From the NCBI RefSeq assembly GCF_016649425.1, contig NZ_JADRCR010000018.1, forward strand, positions 1-36,829: DNA of 36,829 nt. Reading direction: 5' to 3'. Of this stretch, positions 8,605-17,020 are shown piece by piece. A program made the position numbers and the translations under genes. Below the pieces are notes generated by a model. That model saw only the letters and a program-made list of their open reading frames with translations. It was not told the DNA's origin and did not search any database. Origin of the DNA: Limnobaculum allomyrinae. Its GTDB lineage: Bacteria > Pseudomonadota > Gammaproteobacteria > Enterobacterales > Enterobacteriaceae. Every line of letters begins with the position of its first letter. Position 1 is the first letter of the stretch.

Positions 8605-9360
8605 ATGAAGCGCCGTCTTATCAGTATGGCACTGGCCGGAGTGATGCTAACCGGTTGTGCTAACAGCGGAAGCATGAACGAAGATGGAACTCGTCAGGAT
8701 CCGCTGGAAGGTTTTAACCGCTCCATGTTCAACTTTAACTACAAATACATGGATCCGTATGTTGTCCGTCCTGTAGCGGTAGTATGGCGTGATTATATGC
8801 CACAACCTGCACGTAATGGTTTAAGTAACTTCACCAGTAATCTGGGGGAGCCAGCCAGTATGGTGAACAACTTCCTGCAGGGTAACGTTTATGACGGTTT
8901 CCGCCATTTTAACCGCTTTTTCGTCAATACCCTGTTAGGTATGGGCGGTTTTATTGATGTTGCCGGTATGTCGAATGACAAGCTGAAAAAGGGCTATAAC
9001 AAAGAGTTCGGTCAGGTACTGGGGCACTATAATGTTCCTTACGGTCCTTATGCGGTATTACCTGCTTATGGTTCAGCGACGCTTCGTGATGAAGGCGGTG
9101 GCTATGTAGATTACGTTTATCCGGTTCTGAGTTGGATAACTTTCTGGGGTTCAGTGGGTAAATGGACGGTTGAAGGTATCGAAACCCGAGCTCAATTCCT
9201 CGATCAGGATCAGATGCTGGCTAACTCACCAGATCCGTATATCTTTGTTCGTGAAGCTTACTTCCAACGTCATGACTTCCTGGCAAACGACGGGAAGGTT
9301 GATGCAGAGAAGAATCCAAATGCAGATGCATTGAAAGATCAACTGGATGATATCGATTAA
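8605..9360 (+). CDS. mlaA: MlaA (VacJ), outer-membrane lipoprotein for phospholipid retrieval
   Basis: Removes misplaced phospholipids from the outer leaflet of the outer membrane and passes them to periplasmic MlaC, together with OmpC/F. The 251-residue protein has a lipoprotein signal with lipobox LTGC (Cys18), then the family core DPLEGFNRSMFNFN, PVAVVWRDYMPQPARNGLSNF and NTLLGMGGFIDVAGM. Full length compared with E. coli. Start chosen from AGGGAGAAAAC just upstream. In E. coli it also neighbours fadL. Confidence 0.97.
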   Translation: MKRRLISMALAGVMLTGCANSGSMNEDGTRQDPLEGFNRSMFNFNYKYMDPYVVRPVAVVWRDYMPQPARNGLSNFTSNLGEPASMVNNFLQGNVYDGFRHFNRFFVNTLLGMGGFIDVAGMSNDKLKKGYNKEFGQVLGHYNVPYGPYAVLPAYGSATLRDEGGGYVDYVYPVLSWITFWGSVGKWTVEGIETRAQFLDQDQMLANSPDPYIFVREAYFQRHDFLANDGKVDAEKNPNADALKDQLDDID

Positions 9361-9391
9361 TTAATAACGCTATTGATTGAAAAACCAGAGG

Positions 9392-9428
9392 CCTCCGACT
9401 GACAGCGACTGTTATCGGAGGTTTTTTT
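9392..9428 (+). terminator. Rho-independent terminator of mlaA
   Basis: CCTCCGA (9392-9398) pairs with TCGGAGG (9415-9421), with a 16-nt loop, followed by seven T residues (9422-9428). It lies 31 bases after the mlaA stop. Confidence 0.8.
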
Positions 9429-9471
9429 ATAGGATGTTATCCGGGACTTAGTGAGTAAAAAGGATGTATTG

Positions 9472-9819
9472 ATGAAGTATTTGGTGATGATTATTTTGGG
9501 GGTATGTTTTACTGGTTCAGCCTTAGCAGGCTGTGCTGAAGATGAAAAAGCACATTGTTCATATTACAAAGCCGGGAAATTAAAGAGCCAAAGCAGCTGC
9601 AAGATAACAACCTGTGCAGCAACAGAAGTCTATTTTTTAAGTCAATGGGAGTGGAGCAATGGTAACTATGTTGATATACACATGGATCCGGAAACTAAAA
9701 AAGTGACATTAAATGATAAACCGACCTACAGTTTACCTCCTGAACTCTCTGGCAAAATGACCTGTTTTGGCGTGGTGGACAGTGATGAGTTGATGTGCAC
9801 TGACTCCGGCAATTTCTGA
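9472..9819 (+). CDS. Small cysteine-rich exported protein of unknown function
   Basis: I do not recognise the family. The 115-residue product begins with a clear signal peptide (MKYLVMIILGVCFTGSALA). The next residues, GC, make both a normal cleavage (ALA/GC) and a lipobox (LAGC) possible, so it is either periplasmic/secreted or a lipoprotein. The mature part has six or so cysteines (GC, HC, SSC, TTC, MTC, LMC), suggesting disulfides, and an acidic middle. Start ATG 9472 is preferred over GTG 9451 because AAGGA (about 9460) is well spaced for it. It is a single-gene unit between the mlaA and fadL terminators. Confidence 0.7.
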   Translation: MKYLVMIILGVCFTGSALAGCAEDEKAHCSYYKAGKLKSQSSCKITTCAATEVYFLSQWEWSNGNYVDIHMDPETKKVTLNDKPTYSLPPELSGKMTCFGVVDSDELMCTDSGNF

Positions 9820-9821
9820 GT

Positions 9822-9852
9822 AAAAAAAACGCCACTCGTTGGGGAGTGGCGT
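9822..9852 (-). terminator. Terminator of fadL
   Basis: ACGCCACTC (9829-9837) and GAGTGGCGT (9844-9852) form a 9-bp stem with a 6-nt loop. Read on the minus strand it is followed by eight T residues (the A run at 9822-9829), 25 bases after the fadL stop. It probably also limits read-through from the plus-strand gene. Confidence 0.85.
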
Positions 9853-9876
9853 CAGATATAAAACGGCAGAACGGAA

Positions 9877-11172
9877 TCAGAAAGTATAGTTCAGGTTGAT
9901 ACCGTACAGCCATGCCTTTCCTTCTGAACGGAAAGTGTAGGTTGGGCTATTGGCTGAGTTATTCAGTTTCTCTTCAATCTTCACTTTCTGACCGTGCATA
10001 TAAGATACACCAAGGTCAACGGAAGCATCTTTGGTGAAGTTATAAGTAGAGCCCAGACTTAACCATAAGCGGTCCTGGTCTGGAATAGAGATAGAGCGCG
10101 TTTCAGCAGGCACTGCGCTGTCATCAAACGCAATACCGGCACGCCATGTCCAGCTCTCATCATGATAGTAAGTGGTACCTAATGCGATACGATAGGCATC
10201 ACGGAAGTTTTCTTTCTTATAAAAAAGAGTTTGACCATCTGAGCCGGTGGCGTTGAGTTCTTTAAATTCGCTCCAACTGGTGTAGCTCAAGCCATAATGC
10301 ATCGCCCATTTTGGCGCTACTTTATGGTATCCGGACAGTTCCCACACTTCAGGCAGAGACAGGGTTAAATCACCACTCGTGGTTTTACCATTGGTTCCCC
10401 ATGGCATTCCGGTGGCAGCCTGTAGGGCATTATATTTGGATGGTAGTTCACTGCTGTAGTCACCGCTGAAGTCGATATCTACCTTTGAGCGATAGCTCAA
10501 GCCGATGCGGTTCTCTTTATCGATTTCATATAGCAGACCGGCGTTCCAGCCATAGCCCCATTCATCGCCTTTCATATGAACCACTTCGGTATCTCGGGGC
10601 ATACCGCTGCTGTTCTCACCTGCATAGCGGTTGATTTCTGCTTCCGCATAAATAGCATTAAAACCAGCACCAAAGCTGAAGTAATCATTAATACGGTAAG
10701 CGGCACTAAAATTAAGATTACCGGTTTTTAATGAGGTTTTGCCAGCTAAAGGGCCTGCAGCATAATCATCGGCGAATTCGGTAGAAAGACCAAAGTTACT
10801 GGTTAAAGAACCACCAACAGCCCAACGATCATTAATTGGGTAGATAAAGTGAAGGTTAGGAACCCATTCGTTTGGCGTAATGTCGCTGACCGACATATCG
10901 GCACCTGATGGTGAAGTACCACTGATTTTTACTGTAGGCTGGACGTAAATGGCGCCACCAGAAAATGTAGGGCGGTCAAACATCGTCATTGATGCAGGGT
11001 TACGGCTGCCTGATGCAGCATTATCCGCAATCGCACCTTCACCGGAGAATGCACGGCCTAATCCTGAAGCCGATGATTCCTGAAGCTGGAAGCCTGAAGC
11101 ATAAAGATTGGAAGATACTGCTGCGATAACAATTGCCAATGCTGACTTTCTTAAAATATTTTTGTGGTGCAT
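9877..11172 (-). CDS. fadL: FadL, outer-membrane long-chain fatty acid transporter
   Basis: Fourteen-stranded outer-membrane barrel that takes up long-chain fatty acids. The 431-residue protein has a signal peptide ending around NLYASGFQL, the hatch-domain sequence [41 protein letters not shown] (given here only to locate it, residues about 33-75), and ends in the aromatic barrel signature YGINLNYTF. Slightly shorter than E. coli FadL, the loss being in the extracellular loop after the [13 protein letters not shown] strand. A FadR-like site lies upstream. Confidence 0.97.
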   Translation of the reverse strand: MHHKNILRKSALAIVIAAVSSNLYASGFQLQESSASGLGRAFSGEGAIADNAASGSRNPASMTMFDRPTFSGGAIYVQPTVKISGTSPSGADMSVSDITPNEWVPNLHFIYPINDRWAVGGSLTSNFGLSTEFADDYAAGPLAGKTSLKTGNLNFSAAYRINDYFSFGAGFNAIYAEAEINRYAGENSSGMPRDTEVVHMKGDEWGYGWNAGLLYEIDKENRIGLSYRSKVDIDFSGDYSSELPSKYNALQAATGMPWGTNGKTTSGDLTLSLPEVWELSGYHKVAPKWAMHYGLSYTSWSEFKELNATGSDGQTLFYKKENFRDAYRIALGTTYYHDESWTWRAGIAFDDSAVPAETRSISIPDQDRLWLSLGSTYNFTKDASVDLGVSYMHGQKVKIEEKLNNSANSPTYTFRSEGKAWLYGINLNYTF

Positions 11173-11249
11173 ACCAAAATCTCAAAAGTGATAAAAACTA
11201 TTACGGATTGTAATAATTGAGGCGGCATTGTAGGGAGTAAGATGTTGGC

Positions 11250-11266
11250 TGCAGATTAGACCAGTT
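11250..11266 (-). promoter_or_regulatory. Candidate FadR operator upstream of fadL
   Basis: On the minus strand the 17-mer AACTGGTCTAATCTGCA keeps the strong half-site (AACTGGTC) of FadR operators, with a weaker second half. It is 78 bp upstream of the fadL start. FadR control of fadL is established in E. coli; this site is inferred by similarity. Confidence 0.45.
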
Positions 11267-11586
11267 GAGCGGAATGACTGAGGTTAGGGGGTATTACGGT
11301 TGGATACTTTGTGTAAAAGTAAATACTTTTTACATACAGAATAGGTCACATTTTAAGTACATTGAGAACATAAACCATAAAAATAATAATAATCATGCTG
11401 TTATGAAAATATTTGTGTGGAATGATTAATTATTGTGCGGACAACTAGCCTGATAATAACAAAGTTCATGCGTAAATTAGGCAGGAAGAGTAGTATAGGA
11501 AAGATTATTGAATTTTGAGCTAGATCTCATTCAGGTTTTAAAATAAAACGACCATTCAGCCGTTTTATTCACAGGAGAAGAGTACG
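11267..11586. other. Intergenic region between divergent fadL and yfcZ
   Basis: AT-rich spacer of about 320 bases with no credible gene. It should hold the yfcZ promoter and part of the fadL promoter region, but I could not assign -35/-10 boxes with confidence. Confidence 0.5.
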
Positions 11587-11880
11587 ATGTCTGATTCATT
11601 AAAATGTAATGCACAAGAAACCGCTGCTTGTTGTTGTGTTGACGTTGGCACCGTGATGGACAACACGGATTGCACTGCGTCTTATCAAAACGTGTTTACC
11701 AATCGTGGCGAAGCAGAGTTAATGCTGAAGATGCTGACAGAAAAAGCACGGGCAACAGAATCTGAGCCTTGTCTGATAGAAAGTCGTTTAACTGATGTAG
11801 CGGACGGCGTTGAATTGAGCATAGACTTCACATTCTCATGTCAGGCTGAAACCATGATTTTCCAACTGGGCCTGCGTTAA
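11587..11880 (+). CDS. yfcZ: YfcZ/YiiS family protein (UPF0381)
   Basis: A 97-residue protein of unknown function with the conserved cysteine cluster ACCCVDVGT near the N-terminus, MDNTDCTASY, and the C-terminal FTFSCQAETMIFQLGLR; it aligns with E. coli YfcZ end to end. AGGAGAAGAG precedes the start. In E. coli it sits between fadL and fadIJ; here the fadIJ genes are missing and sixA follows after 79 bp. Confidence 0.93.
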   Translation: MSDSLKCNAQETAACCCVDVGTVMDNTDCTASYQNVFTNRGEAELMLKMLTEKARATESEPCLIESRLTDVADGVELSIDFTFSCQAETMIFQLGLR

Positions 11881-11912
11881 TCGCCACCAGTTTCTATACA
11901 GTTTAGAATAAT

Positions 11913-11938
11913 GCTAACGCCGGAATACCGGCGTTAGC
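11913..11938. terminator. Strong hairpin between yfcZ and sixA
   Basis: GCTAACGCCGG (11913-11923) pairs perfectly with CCGGCGTTAGC (11928-11938) around a 4-nt loop. No T tract follows on either strand, so it may slow or stabilise RNA ends rather than act as a classic terminator. Confidence 0.45.
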
Positions 11939-11959
11939 CATAAATGGACGGAGCAAAAC

Positions 11960-12439
11960 ATGCAGGTGTTAATTATGCGGCATGGCGAGGCCAGTTATCA
12001 TGCTGACAGCGATCCGGCTCGCAATTTAACAGAGCGTGGGCGAAAGGAAACGGCTCAAATGACGCTCTGGTTACGGCAAAAAATTGCTGACATTGACTGG
12101 GTGTTAGTCAGCCCTTACATTCGGGCTCAACAAACGCTGGATGTAGTCAAAAACGAATTTCCTCTGTTACCTTCTTCTACCATCGAAACGTTCTCAGCTT
12201 TAACCCCAGGTGGTGATGCCATGTTATCAGCAGACTATCTGATGACACTGGCGCAGGATGGTGTGGCGTCTGTATTAGTGGTTTCTCATTTACCGCTGGT
12301 GGGGTATCTGGTTTCTGAACTTTGCGGCGGGATCTACCCACCCATGTTTAGTACTTCTGCTGTAGCGGGGATTACGCTGGATGCTGAAACGGGCAGAGGC
12401 AATCTGGACTGGCAACAAACACCGGGTTTGCTGCGTTAA
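11960..12439 (+). CDS. sixA: SixA, phosphohistidine phosphatase
   Basis: Removes phosphate from phosphohistidine, known in E. coli on NPr of the nitrogen phosphotransferase system and proposed on ArcB. The 159-residue protein starts MQVLIMRHGEA with catalytic His8 in the RHG motif, has VLVSPYIRAQQTL, and a second conserved histidine His110 in VVSHLPLVGYL. GGAG lies 7 bases before the ATG. Full length; the last gene before the accessory block on the opposite strand. Confidence 0.95.
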   Translation: MQVLIMRHGEASYHADSDPARNLTERGRKETAQMTLWLRQKIADIDWVLVSPYIRAQQTLDVVKNEFPLLPSSTIETFSALTPGGDAMLSADYLMTLAQDGVASVLVVSHLPLVGYLVSELCGGIYPPMFSTSAVAGITLDAETGRGNLDWQQTPGLLR

Positions 12440-12471
12440 TCGTGAATTATCAGATTTCATTTTAGTAAATA

Positions 12472-12520
12472 TTCCGGCCATGAACACGGCATGTTTGCAT
12501 AAACAGAGTGCTGGCCGGAA
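12472..12520. terminator. Long-loop inverted repeat between sixA and the phosphatase-like gene
   Basis: TTCCGGCCA (12472-12480) and TGGCCGGAA (12512-12520) can form a 9-bp stem with a 31-nt loop between two convergent genes. No proper T tract, so terminator function is only likely. Confidence 0.4.
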
Positions 12521-12531
12521 AAGTTAATCAT

Positions 12532-12855
12532 CTAAAGCCCCAGCCGATGCGCTACTACTTCTTCCAGCAAACGCACTAACTCCGGATCCATATACTTATA
12601 GTCGTCGGGAATATCCAACACGTGAATGGTTTTATGCTCTATCAAACGCTGATATTCCGCCACAATACGGTTCTTATGTTTTTGTTCCATAACGCAAATA
12701 ACATCAGCCCACTGCAATAATGCCGGGGTTAATGGTTTGCGGGCATTGCGACTGGTTCCGGCCGATTTTACCGAGAGTTCAGGGTGGCGACGCCATACCT
12801 GCTCTGCGGTAGGGCTTCGCCACTGGTTACGACTACAAACAAACAGCACATTCAT
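12532..12855 (-). CDS. Short low-molecular-weight protein tyrosine phosphatase-like protein
   Basis: The 107-residue protein begins MNVLFVCSRNQWRSPTAEQVW, where Cys7-x5-Arg13-Ser is the phosphate-binding loop of LMW tyrosine phosphatases and arsenate reductases. A candidate acidic loop IPDDYKYMDPEL is near the C-terminus. It is about 40 residues shorter than Wzb/Etp-type enzymes and lacks their usual DPY ending, so substrate and even activity are uncertain. It starts 7 bases after the stop of the small basic gene upstream, so the two are probably one operon. Confidence 0.8.
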   Translation of the reverse strand: MNVLFVCSRNQWRSPTAEQVWRRHPELSVKSAGTSRNARKPLTPALLQWADVICVMEQKHKNRIVAEYQRLIEHKTIHVLDIPDDYKYMDPELVRLLEEVVAHRLGL

Positions 12856-12862
12856 GCGGCAA

Positions 12863-13075
12863 TCAGGCCTCTTCCATGGCTTTTAGCGTTCGTTGACTGT
12901 TGGATATTCTGGGATACTCAATACCTAATTGCACCGCTCTCGCCAGCTTATCTCCACGGGTATAGAGCATTTTCCAGTTTTTTTCTCCACGATAGTCGTC
13001 TTTTGCCCGACCACTCTGGTGTTTTTTACATTTATTTTGTGAGAGCCGCCAGGCCCGATTTCGGATGTTATCCAT
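12863..13075 (-). CDS. Small basic protein of unknown function
   Basis: Seventy residues, strongly basic in the first half (RNRAWRLSQNKCKKHQSGR), then EKNWKMLYTRGDKLARAVQLGIEYP. TGAGG sits about 9 bases before the ATG, and the 7-bp gap to the phosphatase-like gene argues for co-expression, so I treat it as real. No domain is recognised; nucleic-acid or membrane-surface binding is possible from the charge but not shown. Confidence 0.65.
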   Translation of the reverse strand: MDNIRNRAWRLSQNKCKKHQSGRAKDDYRGEKNWKMLYTRGDKLARAVQLGIEYPRISNSQRTLKAMEEA

Positions 13076-13088
13076 ATTTGATGCCTCA

Positions 13089-13604
13089 TCAGATTAATCG
13101 TGGTTCAGCAGCCGCGATAATACAGAGAGGTTGGGACGGGTTAGCGTCCTGCTTTATGATACCGAATGTCGCCGATAACCGTCCAGTGGCTAAAGGGGAA
13201 AAGAGCGCAGGTAAGTAGTGAACAGCTTGATACATGGCTAACGATGAGAGGGTTCCACAGAGAATGGAAAGCCAGAGAACTTCAAAATCTAACTGTCTCC
13301 AAAAAATAAACAGAAGGGTTGGGAGTAATCCCGACGTTATTGCACCAACCAGCGCGGCAAAAGGAAACTTTTGATACAACGGCGTTAAGTTGGCCATAAT
13401 GATTCCAGTTGCCAGTGCCGGTAAACTTCCCCAGATATAGGTAATAAGCAGAACAAAAGGTAGCTCACGGACGATATCGCGCAAGAAACCAGATGGATAA
13501 TCCGTATAGATATATATCGTGGGAATAGCAACAACCAGCCCAATTAACGGCCCCAAAAGCGTAAACCAGACGGCGTTATTTATTATTCGATGTGTTTTAC
13601 TCAT
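13089..13604 (-). CDS. Membrane protein, first of two tandem paralogues
   Basis: A 171-residue protein with about four hydrophobic segments. It shares NAVWFTLLGPLIGL.VAIP, TYIWGSLPAL..GII, and FAALVGA.TS with the gene just upstream, so the pair arose by duplication. The ATG at 13604 is preferred to the in-frame TTG at 13613 because GGGAG precedes it and the paralogue starts MSKMHQ at the matching place. Its C-terminus is about 30 residues longer than that of its partner. Family unknown to me; the layout suggests a small inner-membrane protein. Confidence 0.75.
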   Translation of the reverse strand: MSKTHRIINNAVWFTLLGPLIGLVVAIPTIYIYTDYPSGFLRDIVRELPFVLLITYIWGSLPALATGIIMANLTPLYQKFPFAALVGAITSGLLPTLLFIFWRQLDFEVLWLSILCGTLSSLAMYQAVHYLPALFSPLATGRLSATFGIIKQDANPSQPLCIIAAAEPRLI

Positions 13605-13642
13605 ATGTGGCAACTCCCTGTAATGGCGATAAGTGAACTATT

Positions 13643-14077
13643 TTAGAGACAAGCATGCGTTTTTTGCGCTGGAGGTTCGCCCTGTAAATATCGCAGGGTT
13701 TGATACATGATGACTGATGAAACAGTGCCGCAGAAAGTTGAAAGTCCGACAATTTCAAGATCGAAGTCTGACAAATAAACAGTCATTATTATCGAGAATA
13801 GTGCGGAAGTTAGCGCACCGACCAGCGCAAAAAAAGAAAGTTTTTGATAAAAAGGGGAGAAACAGGCGGTAATAATACCGGCGGATAATGCGGGTAGACT
13901 CCCCCAGATGTAGGTAAGGACTAATAATAAAGATAATCTGTTGGCGAAATAGGGAAACAAGGGAAATGGGTAGTCCAAAATGATCTGCATAACAGGGATA
14001 GCAACGAGTAACCCAATTAATGGTCCCAAAAGCGTAAACCAGACAGCATTTCGTTTTATTTGATGCATTTTACTCAT
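13643..14077 (-). CDS. Membrane protein, second of two tandem paralogues
   Basis: A 144-residue protein with four predicted membrane segments, starting MSKMHQIKRNAVWFTLLGPL. AGGAAA lies about 9 bases upstream of the ATG. Similarity to the adjacent 171-residue protein extends into the leader DNA (GGGAGTTGCCACATATG versus AGGAAATTGCAGATATG), pointing to a duplication of the whole gene with its ribosome-binding region. Function unknown. Confidence 0.75.
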   Translation of the reverse strand: MSKMHQIKRNAVWFTLLGPLIGLLVAIPVMQIILDYPFPLFPYFANRLSLLLVLTYIWGSLPALSAGIITACFSPFYQKLSFFALVGALTSALFSIIMTVYLSDFDLEIVGLSTFCGTVSSVIMYQTLRYLQGEPPAQKTHACL

Positions 14078-14151
14078 ATCTGCAATTTCCTGCGGTGGGC
14101 ATCATCAGACTTTCCGGCAGGTTAACTGGAGTATGTGAAAATAGCGTGAAG

Positions 14152-14703
14152 TCAGAATGGAGAGGGTTCTTCCGAAGTTTCCTGAGCAATTAATACCAAT
14201 ATTGAGGCGTTACCACCGAACTCTTTAGGTGCCTGATGAAAGGCCATCACATCAGGATGCTGAGCCAGCCACAGCGGCGTCTGCTGTTTCAGCACATAGG
14301 TGCCATAACCATGCATAATACAGGCACAGTGAACATGCTCCCGACGGCAGGCGGCGATTAATGCCCCTAACTCTTGTTTTGCCTCGGCTTGTGTTAACCC
14401 ATGCAGGTCAAGAAATAGCTCCGGTGAGTAATCACCACGACGGAGTTTTTTTACCTCATAGCTATTAGCGCCGGGTCGCACATAACGAATCGGACTATCT
14501 TCACTCAGCAAAGGTTGAAACTCATCAGAAAAATAGAAACTGGCATCTATCTGCTCCTGAAGCAGGCGTTCTACCGGCCGCTTCTTAACTTTAGGCTTAA
14601 TGCGATGCAGCGCCTTATCCTGGCGCAGGGGTTTTATTCCACGAACCGAGTCCCGAAATAGCGCATGTTCTTCATCTGATAAGGTAAATTTATTTTTCTT
14701 CAA
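14152..14703 (-). CDS. smrB: SmrB, collided-ribosome mRNA endonuclease
   Basis: Cuts mRNA at collided ribosomes to start ribosome rescue. The 183-residue protein has the N-terminal ribosome-contacting extension, the conserved [20 protein letters not shown] with the DLH motif at 99-101, and the SMR-domain loop CIMHGYG at about 129-134 (E. coli has MHGHG). Full length. Divergent from prmB with about 200 bp between them. Confidence 0.95.
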   Translation of the reverse strand: MKKNKFTLSDEEHALFRDSVRGIKPLRQDKALHRIKPKVKKRPVERLLQEQIDASFYFSDEFQPLLSEDSPIRYVRPGANSYEVKKLRRGDYSPELFLDLHGLTQAEAKQELGALIAACRREHVHCACIMHGYGTYVLKQQTPLWLAQHPDVMAFHQAPKEFGGNASILVLIAQETSEEPSPF

Positions 14704-14905
14704 GAGTTCAAAATTGACTAAATGTGATAAAAGATAGCGCTTAGTGTAACCCGAACGAGCGTTCTGTCCACGTCAGATCTAAAATGAGTGGGATTATTTA
14801 TACTGAATTGATAGCAGAATTACGCGTGATTACAGCTGATTTGTTACAAGCTTCGTGGCAAACTAGGGGGTTATTTGCGAATTCTATTCCTTGCCGGAGG
14901 GCTCA

Positions 14906-15838
14906 TTGGACAAAATTTTTGTAGATGAAGTGGTTAACGACATGCATACCATTCAGGATATGCTGCGTTGGTCCGTCAGTCGTTTTAATGCGGCAAGTAT
15001 TTATTATGGGCATGGAACGGATAATCCATGGGATGAAGCTGTTCAACTGGTGCTGCCAACACTGTTCCTGCCGCTGGATATTCCTCCTGAAATGTATTTT
15101 TCTCGCCTGACGCTTAGTGAGCGCCAGCGTATTGTTGAGCGCGTTATTCGCCGGGTTAATGAACGTCTACCTGTGGCCTATTTGACCAATAAAGCCTGGT
15201 TTGCCGGTCATGAATTCTTTGTTGATGAGCGGGTGTTGGTACCTCGTTCGCCAATTGGTGAACTGATTAACAATCGTTTTGAATCACTGATTACCCAGGA
15301 ACCACAGACGATTTTGGATATGTGTACCGGCAGCGGTTGTATCGCAATAGCCTGTGCCTATGCTTTCCCTGAGGCTGAAGTCGATGCGGTTGATATTTCT
15401 GTTGATGCGCTGGCAGTAACTGAACAAAATATTGAAGCTCATCGTATGGAGCATAGAGTTACGCCAATTCGTTCCGATCTGTTCCGCGATATGCCGCCGG
15501 TAAAATATGATTTAATTGTTACTAATCCGCCTTATGTGGATGCAGAAGATATGTCCGACCTGCCAAAAGAGTTCCGCTATGAACCGGAACTGGGGCTGGC
15601 AGCAGGTACTGATGGTCTGAAACTGGTGCGTCGTATTCTGGCTCGTGCGCCGGATTATCTGAATGAAGATGGCGTACTGATTTGCGAAGTGGGTAACAGT
15701 ATGGTGCATTTGATGGATGAATATCCGGATATTCCATTTACCTGGCTGGAGTTTGAGTTCGGCGGTGACGGCGTATTTATGCTGACGCGGGATCAACTGC
15801 TGGCATGCAGCGAACATTTTCGCCTTTATCGCGACTAA
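14906..15838 (+). CDS. prmB: PrmB, ribosomal protein uL3 glutamine methyltransferase
   Basis: SAM-dependent methyltransferase that methylates a glutamine of ribosomal protein L3 (Gln150 in E. coli). The 310-residue protein carries the SAM-binding motif [15 protein letters not shown] and the catalytic NPPY at 207-210. TTG 14906 is taken as the start: GGAGGG at 14896-14901 is well placed, and the length then equals the E. coli protein; a TTG at 14891 would lie upstream of that ribosome-binding site. Followed by aroC after 85 bp. Confidence 0.95.
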   Translation: MDKIFVDEVVNDMHTIQDMLRWSVSRFNAASIYYGHGTDNPWDEAVQLVLPTLFLPLDIPPEMYFSRLTLSERQRIVERVIRRVNERLPVAYLTNKAWFAGHEFFVDERVLVPRSPIGELINNRFESLITQEPQTILDMCTGSGCIAIACAYAFPEAEVDAVDISVDALAVTEQNIEAHRMEHRVTPIRSDLFRDMPPVKYDLIVTNPPYVDAEDMSDLPKEFRYEPELGLAAGTDGLKLVRRILARAPDYLNEDGVLICEVGNSMVHLMDEYPDIPFTWLEFEFGGDGVFMLTRDQLLACSEHFRLYRD

Positions 15839-15923
15839 TAATTATCGCAACTAATGGGTTGTGACAATCACTTTTACCGGGCTATTGAACGCTCTGATGA
15901 TAAATAACAGCTAAGGAGCCGTG

Positions 15924-17009
15924 ATGGCAGGGAACAGTATTGGAGAATTATTCCGTGTGACGACCTTTGGTGAGTCACACGGTGTGGCATTAGGATGTAT
16001 TGTTGACGGTGTACCTCCTGGTATTCCGTTGACTGAAGCTGATTTGCAGCACGATTTGGATCGTCGTCGTCCGGGGACTTCCCGCTATACTACCCAGCGT
16101 CGAGAGCCTGACAGCGTTCGTATCTTATCCGGCGTATTTGAAGGGGTTACTACCGGCACCAGTATTGGTCTGTTGATAGAGAACACCGATCAGCGCTCAC
16201 AAGATTATGGTGAAATTAAAGATCTGTTTCGTCCGGGGCATGCTGATTACACTTACCAGCAAAAGTATGGCCTGCGTGATTATCGCGGCGGCGGTCGTTC
16301 TTCTGCCCGTGAAACGGCGATGCGGGTAGCGGCAGGGGCGATTGCTAAAAAGTATCTGCAACAGCAGTTTGGTATTCAGATCCGCGGTTATCTGTCACAA
16401 ATGGGTGATATTAGCTGTGAGCTAAAAGATTGGGATCAGGTAGAACAGAACCCGTTTTTCTGCCCGGATGTCAACCGTCTGGAAGCGCTGGATGAACTGA
16501 TGCGTGAATTAAGAAAGGCGGGTGACTCCATCGGTGCCAAAGTAACGGTAGTGGCAGACGCGGTGCCTGTTGGATTAGGTGAACCGGTTTTTGACCGTCT
16601 GGATGCCGATCTGGCCCATGCATTGATGAGTATTAATGCGGTCAAAGGCGTTGAGATTGGTGATGGTTTTGCCGTAGTGAATAAACGCGGCAGTGAAAAT
16701 CGTGATGAGATTACACCAGAAGGGTTCCTGAGTAACCACGCTGGCGGCATTCTCGGTGGTATCAGCAGCGGGCAGCAAATTGTTGCTAATATTGCGCTGA
16801 AACCGACGTCCAGCATTACTATTCCTGGGCGGACGATCAATAAGCAGGGCGAAGCAGTAGAAATGATTACCCGTGGTCGTCATGACCCTTGTGTTGGTAT
16901 TCGTGCGGTGCCGATCGCGGAAGCGATGATGGCAATTGTTTTAATGGATCACTTGATGCGCAACCGCGCACAGTGCAATGACGTGAAATCAGACGTTCCA
17001 CGTTGGTAA
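15924..17009 (+). CDS. aroC: AroC, chorismate synthase
   Basis: Converts 5-enolpyruvylshikimate-3-phosphate to chorismate using reduced FMN, the last step of the shikimate pathway. The 361-residue protein holds the family signatures [32 protein letters not shown] with [12 protein letters not shown], and [24 protein letters not shown] (15913-15918) precedes the ATG; the GTG three bases earlier is rejected. mepA follows after 11 bp, as in E. coli. Confidence 0.98.
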   Translation: MAGNSIGELFRVTTFGESHGVALGCIVDGVPPGIPLTEADLQHDLDRRRPGTSRYTTQRREPDSVRILSGVFEGVTTGTSIGLLIENTDQRSQDYGEIKDLFRPGHADYTYQQKYGLRDYRGGGRSSARETAMRVAAGAIAKKYLQQQFGIQIRGYLSQMGDISCELKDWDQVEQNPFFCPDVNRLEALDELMRELRKAGDSIGAKVTVVADAVPVGLGEPVFDRLDADLAHALMSINAVKGVEIGDGFAVVNKRGSENRDEITPEGFLSNHAGGILGGISSGQQIVANIALKPTSSITIPGRTINKQGEAVEMITRGRHDPCVGIRAVPIAEAMMAIVLMDHLMRNRAQCNDVKSDVPRW

Positions 17010-17020
17010 GGAAATGAGTA

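Noticed and set aside
11281..11586. Possible small RNA in the fadL-yfcZ gap
   Set aside because: No promoter-terminator pair could be seen there.
12784..13218. Plus-strand frame of 144 codons opposite the phosphatase-like gene and small basic gene
   Set aside because: The minus-strand genes have ribosome-binding sites and a recognisable C-x5-R motif; the plus-strand frame has neither.
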